From Methanomicrobiales archaeon (GTDB lineage Archaea; Halobacteriota; Methanomicrobia; Methanomicrobiales; Methanospirillaceae), in NCBI GenBank assembly GCA_012520015.1, contig JAAYPD010000236.1:1-10895 (forward strand): a DNA stretch of 10,895 nt, read 5' to 3'. Below the pieces are notes generated by a model that saw only the letters and a program-made list of their open reading frames with translations, searched no databases and was not told the DNA's origin. This document shows, in pieces, positions 6,851 through 10,895 of this stretch. The position numbers were made by a program, and so were the translations under genes. How positions within the stretch are numbered: position 1 is the stretch's first letter; every line of letters begins with the position of its first letter.

Positions 6851-6941
6851 AAATTATCTTTTCAATGAACAAAACATTGCCACAGATTTGGCAGACAAGC
6901 GTCTGACTCAAATCTTTGGCCATATCAAAAGACGATAATTT
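6851..6941. repeat. Long imperfect inverted repeat / hairpin in the convergent gap
   Basis: The arms pair in blocks from outside to centre. AAATTATC (6851-6858) pairs with GATAATTT (6934-6941), TTTT (6859-6862) with AAAA (6927-6930), and ATG (6865-6867) with CAT (6921-6923). GCCA (6879-6882) pairs with TGGC (6917-6920), AGATTTG (6884-6890) with CAAATCT (6909-6915), and CAGAC (6892-6896) with GTCTG (6901-6905), around an AAGC loop. That is 31 base pairs over 91 bases. Interruptions are an 11-base bulge at 6868-6878, a 3-base bulge at 6931-6933 and an internal G/ACT loop. No open frame lies inside. It could be a structured RNA, a decayed palindromic or MITE-like element, or a bidirectional transcription barrier; sequence alone does not decide. 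Confidence 0.6.
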
Positions 6942-7105
6942 ATCTTCCTTTATTGAAAAAACGGGTAATAAATCGATTTTATATCAGTTGAAATATATGG
7001 AATTCCGGTCATCACTTATAATCATTTTCTATATATCCGGAACAATAATCCCATGATGTCTGACAATCAGGGGTGCCTCACAGATCCTTCAAGAGCTGGG
7101 AAATG

Positions 7106-7121
7106 GTTCATATAGATGAAC
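7106..7121. repeat. Small inverted repeat GTTCAT-ATAG-ATGAAC
   Basis: Perfect 6-base arms with a 4-base loop lie about 50 bases past the stop of the sensor kinase gene (minus strand). It could help end or protect that transcript. No T-run follows it on the minus strand. A T-tract just after the kinase stop (A-run near 7163-7168 on the plus strand) is a more likely terminator. Confidence 0.35.
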
Positions 7122-7172
7122 AATATGGCAGGTGAAAACAGGCAGATTTGTTTGTCATTTTTAAAAACAATC

Positions 7173-9014
7173 CTAATTATCATCTTTCGCGTCCCTTGGA
7201 TTTTCCCCGTTAGCCGACCTGTACCCCCCATGTGGAATGACCATCTCAAACCTTGCACCTTTACCCGGAGTTCCGGTCTCAGAGATGGTGATAGAGGTTA
7301 TCTTAAGTATTTCAGATATCAGGTGCAGACCATAACCTGTATTCTTTCCGTACCCGTAACTAAATATCATCTCCTTCTCATCATCAGGTATCCCAATACC
7401 ATCATCCTCCCATGAGAGAACAAGCCCGTCTTCAGAGCAGCAGGACGAGAGGGTGATTGTAGTAACATGCCCTCCATGGGCCCTGGCATTTGTAAAAAGA
7501 TTATAAAACACCTTTGATATCATGGGGTCTGCATATATCTCAAGGGTTGGGGAGATATTGCTGACTAACCGGATTTCATCAAAAAATATCTTCCCGACAA
7601 GGTCCATGACCCTGACCCATTCCGGCTCTGATACTCCGACCTTCTCATATTCGTGTGAGAACTTCATCTGGGATTCAATAGTTTGGACGATCGTTTTAAG
7701 TTTTTTCGTGAATCCCATCATCTCGTCATGATCACATTCTTCCATTAAAGAGAGAAAACCCTGCATTGCATGAAGTGAATTCGTGATATCATGGCGTGTT
7801 ATGGAGCTTAAAAGGCTAAGCTTGTTATTTGCAGCCCGGAGCTTTGCCTCACTGATCCTGAGAGCCTCTTCCGCCTCCTGCCTTCTTGTGATATCTGCCA
7901 TGATTCCCATGAACCTTGATGAATCATGGCCATTTGGTATGGAAACCTTGTCTTCAACCCAGACATAATGCCCGTCAGCATGCCTGAACCTGTACTTGAC
8001 AATGCCGGTTCCTGACTTCTGGACATATTTAAATGAGTCAAGGGTTGTCTGGCGATCATGGGGATGAACAAATGATATCCATTGTTCAAATCCCTGGTTT
8101 ATCTGTTCACACTTGTAACCAAAAACATCAGTGACATTCTCACTCATGATGATCCTGTCCTGATTCTGATCATAATCGTATACTACAAGCCCTGATGAAG
8201 TGGCTACCATCCTGTACCTGTTACGCCAGGCTTTTATCTCCCTCCTTGCAGCATTCCGTTCTGTTACATCATCCCCGATGCACATGTACCCGATAAGTTC
8301 ACCATGTTCATCCCTAAGGTCGGTGTTCATCACGTCAATATCACGGATCTCACCATTCCTTAAGAGAAGTTTCATCTCTTCATGCTGGGATATGGTTCCT
8401 TTTTTCATGGCTTCCTGGAAAAGGCTCTTTTTCATATCTCTAAGATCAGCCGGAACAGCTTTTTCAAAAAAGTCCTGGCCCATGAACTCTTCACGCTTCC
8501 ATCCGGTCAGTTCCAGCAGATGATCATTGCAAAAAAGCACTTTTCCGTCATTGTCCAGCTGGAAGGCGATAAGGTTCATGGTCTGAAGTGTTTTCCGAAA
8601 CCTCCGGTCACTTTCAACCAGAAGATCCTCTGCCTTCTTTCTCTCTACCGCCTGGCGTATCTGATGCGTAAGTTCTGTAAACTGTGAAGGGGCATCGCCA
8701 CCCTTCTGTAGGTAAAAATCAGCCCCAGAGTTTAAAGCGGTTATAACTACCTCTTCACGACCTTTTCCTGTAAAAAGGATGAACGGAATTGAACCATAAA
8801 CAGAGCGGACCTTCTGGAGAAACTGGATACCATCCATCGCCGGCATCATGTAATCAGATACGATTGCATCAAAAGTCTGGGTTTTAAGAATTTCAAGTGC
8901 CTCTCCGGCGGATGTCACAGTATGAACCATCATGTCAGGCTCACTGTTAAGGAATTTTTCTCCCAAAAATAAAAAATCAGGTTCGTCATCCACGTAAAGG
9001 ACCGATATCACCAT
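7173..9014 (-). CDS. REC-PAS-PAS sensor histidine kinase
   Basis: The 613-residue cytoplasmic protein has no transmembrane segments. Residues 1-125 are a receiver domain with D9-D10, phospho-acceptor D54 (in IVSDYMMP) and K104. A PAS domain follows at about 135-255 (FCNDHLLELTGW, ending GDDVTERNAARRE), then a second, PAS_3-like domain at about 265-380 (YRFRHADGHYVWVEDKV, ending MADITRRQEAEE). A short coiled segment leads to the H-box with R407-H408-D409 (ITRHDITNSL), a type common in methanogen kinases. The HATPase domain shows the N box (YNLFTNARAHGG, N509), the D537-D538-G539 G1 box and the GKNTGYGLHL G2 box. The kinase should autophosphorylate H408; the N-terminal receiver may gate activity or take phosphate from another kinase. 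The ATG at 9014 starts just before the first REC beta strand (ISVLYVDDEP). The gene is 127 bases from the RND gene on the same strand and probably has its own promoter. No membrane sensor is present, so the signal is likely internal (redox, small molecule or partner protein). Confidence 0.95.
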   Translation of the reverse strand: MVISVLYVDDEPDFLFLGEKFLNSEPDMMVHTVTSAGEALEILKTQTFDAIVSDYMMPAMDGIQFLQKVRSVYGSIPFILFTGKGREEVVITALNSGADFYLQKGGDAPSQFTELTHQIRQAVERKKAEDLLVESDRRFRKTLQTMNLIAFQLDNDGKVLFCNDHLLELTGWKREEFMGQDFFEKAVPADLRDMKKSLFQEAMKKGTISQHEEMKLLLRNGEIRDIDVMNTDLRDEHGELIGYMCIGDDVTERNAARREIKAWRNRYRMVATSSGLVVYDYDQNQDRIIMSENVTDVFGYKCEQINQGFEQWISFVHPHDRQTTLDSFKYVQKSGTGIVKYRFRHADGHYVWVEDKVSIPNGHDSSRFMGIMADITRRQEAEEALRISEAKLRAANNKLSLLSSITRHDITNSLHAMQGFLSLMEECDHDEMMGFTKKLKTIVQTIESQMKFSHEYEKVGVSEPEWVRVMDLVGKIFFDEIRLVSNISPTLEIYADPMISKVFYNLFTNARAHGGHVTTITLSSCCSEDGLVLSWEDDGIGIPDDEKEMIFSYGYGKNTGYGLHLISEILKITSITISETGTPGKGARFEMVIPHGGYRSANGENPRDAKDDN

Positions 9015-9062
9015 GTGCCTAATTAGAATGTTTTTTACAAGACGATAATAGTAGCGATACTT

Positions 9063-9074
9063 CTTTCATGAAAG
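9063..9074. promoter_or_regulatory. 12-bp perfect palindrome CTTTCATGAAAG upstream of the kinase gene
   Basis: This perfect palindrome lies 49-60 bases upstream of the kinase start codon, in the 127-base gap after the RND gene. If the promoter at about 9127 is used, the site would fall just after the transcription start, a place where a repressor could act or an RNA could fold. No cognate regulator is known. Confidence 0.3.
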
Positions 9075-9120
9075 GGAAAGGAATTAAAACCAGAATAATT
9101 ACAAACCTTTGTCAAATAGT

Positions 9121-9133
9121 AAAATATAAAAAG
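9121..9133 (-). promoter_or_regulatory. Putative TATA box for the kinase gene; T-tract after the RND gene
   Basis: Read on the minus strand this is CTTTTTATATTTT (plus strand AAAATATAAAAAG), a good TATA-like element about 110 bases upstream of the kinase start. It would give a leader of roughly 85-90 bases. The same T-rich run lies about 10 bases past the RND stop codon and could also serve as its U-tract terminator, so the two signals may overlap. Confidence 0.4.
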
Positions 9134-9141
9134 GATTAGTA

Positions 9142-10895
9142 CTAAATTCCGTATCCCTGGTACCTGTAAACAAGTGATATGACGGCCGGCATGATTAATA
9201 TGGCGCCGGTGAGTGAGAACATAACCGTGATAACCGTGGTTATACCAAAGTTTGCAACGATATTGAACTCGGAGAGCATGAGCGCTGCAAATCCGAATAC
9301 GGTTGTCATACCTGATACAGTGATTGCAGTCCCAATTTTTTGAACACTTACCTGTATCGCGTCAAGGAGAGGAAGACCATTTGCCAGCTCCTCATCACAC
9401 CGCTCCATGATAAGGATAGTATACTCAGAAGCTACTCCTATTGTCATCGAACCAAGGACTGCTGTCAGGGGGGTATAATCAAGGCCTGACAGATACATGA
9501 TAGCCCCATTCCAGCCCACGATGACAATGATGGGAATGAGGGGGATTGCTGCATTCAGCCGGCGGTATGCCAGAACTAAAAAAGCAAAGATAAAGACGAA
9601 ACCAAGGATAGTCATGGAGGTTTTTGACTTGTCTATGTCATCCATGACAGAACTGAACATCTCAAGAGAACCTGTCACCCTTATCTTAATTCCCGGAGGG
9701 GATGGATAAAAGTCCATATCTTTTCTGATTATTGTTATGAGATCCCTGGCCCTTGGTAACTCCATATCCTTTGTAGAGAATTCCATCACCGCTTCGACAT
9801 TGCCGTTCAGGTACCGCTTTGTATACTGTGCAGGAATAGATGAGACGATCTGGGCCGCCTGCGCTCTTGTCTCCGGCAGGACTCCATTGTTAAATTCGGA
9901 AATCAAGGTGGCGATGCTGCTAACACCGGTAATCATGTCATTTTTCCTTACCTCGTAATTTCCAAACTCCTGGATCCATGCAAGGTTATCAGGGTGGAGG
10001 ACATCATCTGCCGATACGACAATCGGGATGGTCTTCGTCGAGCCCATGGTCCTTGTTACCTTGTTCATGTTAAGTAATGCAGGCATGTCAGAGGGGACAA
10101 AGGTCTTCTCATCTGCACTGATTGGAACTTCATTATCCAGCACAAAACCGATAAAAGCGACGGAAAATACAAATAACAGAACAGGGACCGGGTGCTTTGC
10201 AATTTTTAACGCTGTAAGCCCCAGAGCCTTGTCGTACTTCTCAACCGCAGACTCACGTGGTTCCTGGCCAGGGCCTGGCTTTTTGTGGAGGAGATCGGCA
10301 GAGCCTTCTCCCTGTCCAGGGTTTTCTCCTTTCTTCTGCCTTTTTCCACGGTAATTAACAAGCATTGCAAAGACGGGAACCATAACCAGGGCTGCGATAT
10401 AACATGAGATTACGCCAAATGCGCAGGTAATTCCAAAATCCCCTACCATGGGGATTGGTCCGAACATCATCGCGATAAAACCGGTTGTTGTCGCAAGCAT
10501 CGCGATAAGGACCGACGGACAGGTTTTGGTTATGGTGGTGGTGACGGCCCTGACAAGCGTTGTTTTATAGATCTCCTCATCAAGCCTTGAATGCATCTGT
10601 ATCGCATAATCTATCCCTATTCCTATAAGAACGGGAAATGCACCAATGACCACCATACTGATCTGTGTTCCGGTAAGTCCCATGAGGCCAAAAGTCAGTA
10701 TAAGACCTGTTGCAACGATACCAACCGGGAGAAGGGCATACCTTACATGGGAGAAGAGAGTCATGACCGCAACTACCATGAGGGCCATGGCTGCAAGTAT
10801 GAGAACTCCCATGGAAGAGCCTATTTCCTTCTCCATCTCACGATTAAAGGCGGGCTCTCCTGACAAGGTGACTGACACTCCCGGGGGAGGACGGG
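9142..10895 (-). CDS. RND superfamily (HAE3/MMPL-type) exporter, 5' end beyond window
   Basis: The frame is open through the right edge, giving about 584 C-terminal residues. The GTG at 10878 is internal, since upstream codons read PVLPPG in frame and the protein begins in mid-domain. Numbering from that GTG, the first membrane block has about five helices between 23 and 175, including the conserved PVLIGIGIDYAIQ with its acidic residue. A charged, Gly/Pro/Lys-rich cytoplasmic loop (about 176-215) follows, then a single helix (about 230-248). A large extracytoplasmic domain (about 250-415) precedes a second block of five helices (about 422-570) with the equivalent GVASEYTILIMERCDEE. This duplicated 1+5 pattern is that of RND permeases, and the archaeal HAE3 group fits best. 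Roughly 200 residues (first helix and first external domain) are missing. Function is probably proton-driven export of hydrophobic or lipid-like compounds; the substrate is unknown. Confidence 0.93.
   Translation of the reverse strand, partial: RPPPGVSVTLSGEPAFNREMEKEIGSSMGVLILAAMALMVVAVMTLFSHVRYALLPVGIVATGLILTFGLMGLTGTQISMVVIGAFPVLIGIGIDYAIQMHSRLDEEIYKTTLVRAVTTTITKTCPSVLIAMLATTTGFIAMMFGPIPMVGDFGITCAFGVISCYIAALVMVPVFAMLVNYRGKRQKKGENPGQGEGSADLLHKKPGPGQEPRESAVEKYDKALGLTALKIAKHPVPVLLFVFSVAFIGFVLDNEVPISADEKTFVPSDMPALLNMNKVTRTMGSTKTIPIVVSADDVLHPDNLAWIQEFGNYEVRKNDMITGVSSIATLISEFNNGVLPETRAQAAQIVSSIPAQYTKRYLNGNVEAVMEFSTKDMELPRARDLITIIRKDMDFYPSPPGIKIRVTGSLEMFSSVMDDIDKSKTSMTILGFVFIFAFLVLAYRRLNAAIPLIPIIVIVGWNGAIMYLSGLDYTPLTAVLGSMTIGVASEYTILIMERCDEELANGLPLLDAIQVSVQKIGTAITVSGMTTVFGFAALMLSEFNIVANFGITTVITVMFSLTGAILIMPAVISLVYRYQGYGI

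Larger units (their letters stand above)
6732..7172. other. 441-base AT-rich intergenic region without a credible gene
   Basis: This gap lies between the 3' ends of the MBL-fold gene (plus) and the sensor kinase gene (minus). Such convergent gaps are usually short, so its length is notable. It is richer in A/T than its neighbours. It contains a terminator-like hairpin (6782-6819), a long imperfect inverted repeat (6851-6941), a pair of 6-base arms TTCCGG/CCGGAA at 7003-7008 and 7037-7042, and a small hairpin at 7106-7121. Short open frames reach in from the kinase side (for example a plus-strand frame from 7116) but lack family resemblance and mostly mirror the kinase gene. Confidence 0.7.

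Noticed and set aside
7067..7415. Small proteins at 7067-7258 (minus) and 7116-7415 (plus)
   Set aside because: Both overlap the 3' end of the kinase gene in other frames and have no recognisable domain or ribosome-binding site.
10876..10878. GTG at 10878 as the true start of the RND gene
   Set aside because: The frame stays open to the window edge, and the protein at this point is already inside the first external domain, missing the first helix.
1..10895. CRISPR arrays, tRNA or rRNA genes, insertion sequences
   Set aside because: No regularly spaced direct repeats, cloverleaf-like or rRNA-like sequence, transposase, or paired terminal repeats with target duplications were seen on reading.

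Overview
This window looks like chromosomal DNA of a methanogenic archaeon, most likely a Methanospirillum-like member of the Methanomicrobiales. That assignment is inferred. It rests on a methanogen-type small siroheme/ferredoxin protein, a COG3044 'ABC-class' ATPase, a PAS kinase with an archaeal RHDITN-type H-box, an archaeal HAE3 RND exporter, a DUF1703-type AAA/nuclease remnant, moderate GC, TATA-like promoters and a general lack of strong Shine-Dalgarno sites. No rRNA, tRNA, CRISPR array or intact insertion sequence was seen.

Layout, left to right. (1) 1-811, minus strand: the first 270 residues of a siroheme sulfite/nitrite reductase-like protein with a 2x[4Fe-4S] ferredoxin module; its 3' end lies beyond the left edge. 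(2) 1046-2962, plus: a secreted beta-propeller protein of the COG4880 type. (3) 2959-4350, minus: a predicted ABC-class ATPase, convergent with the propeller gene and sharing a TTAA stop tetranucleotide with it. (4) 4570-4935, plus: a stand-alone CheY-like receiver. (5) 4932-5717, minus: a 5'-truncated AAA-ATPase/PD-(D/E)XK gene that keeps its nuclease domain, again tail-to-tail with a 4-base overlap. (6) 5880-6731, plus: an exported ComEC-type metallo-beta-lactamase-fold protein whose metal ligands are nearly all replaced. (7) 6732-7172: a 441-base AT-rich gap with a terminator-like hairpin and a long imperfect inverted repeat. (8) 7173-9014, minus: a REC-PAS-PAS-histidine kinase. (9) 9142-10895, minus: most of an RND (HAE3/MMPL-type) exporter, with its 5' end beyond the right edge.

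The genes do not form an obvious operon; strands alternate and most genes have their own intergenic promoter region. Broad themes are cell-surface or exported proteins (propeller, MBL-fold protein, RND pump) and two-component signalling (orphan receiver, sensor kinase). The points most worth a second look are the apparently metal-dead exported ComEC-like protein, the long imperfect hairpin at 6851-6941, the truncated nuclease gene with intact catalytic motifs, and the two tail-to-tail gene pairs whose stop codons overlap. I found no convincing evidence of a new defence or mobile system.
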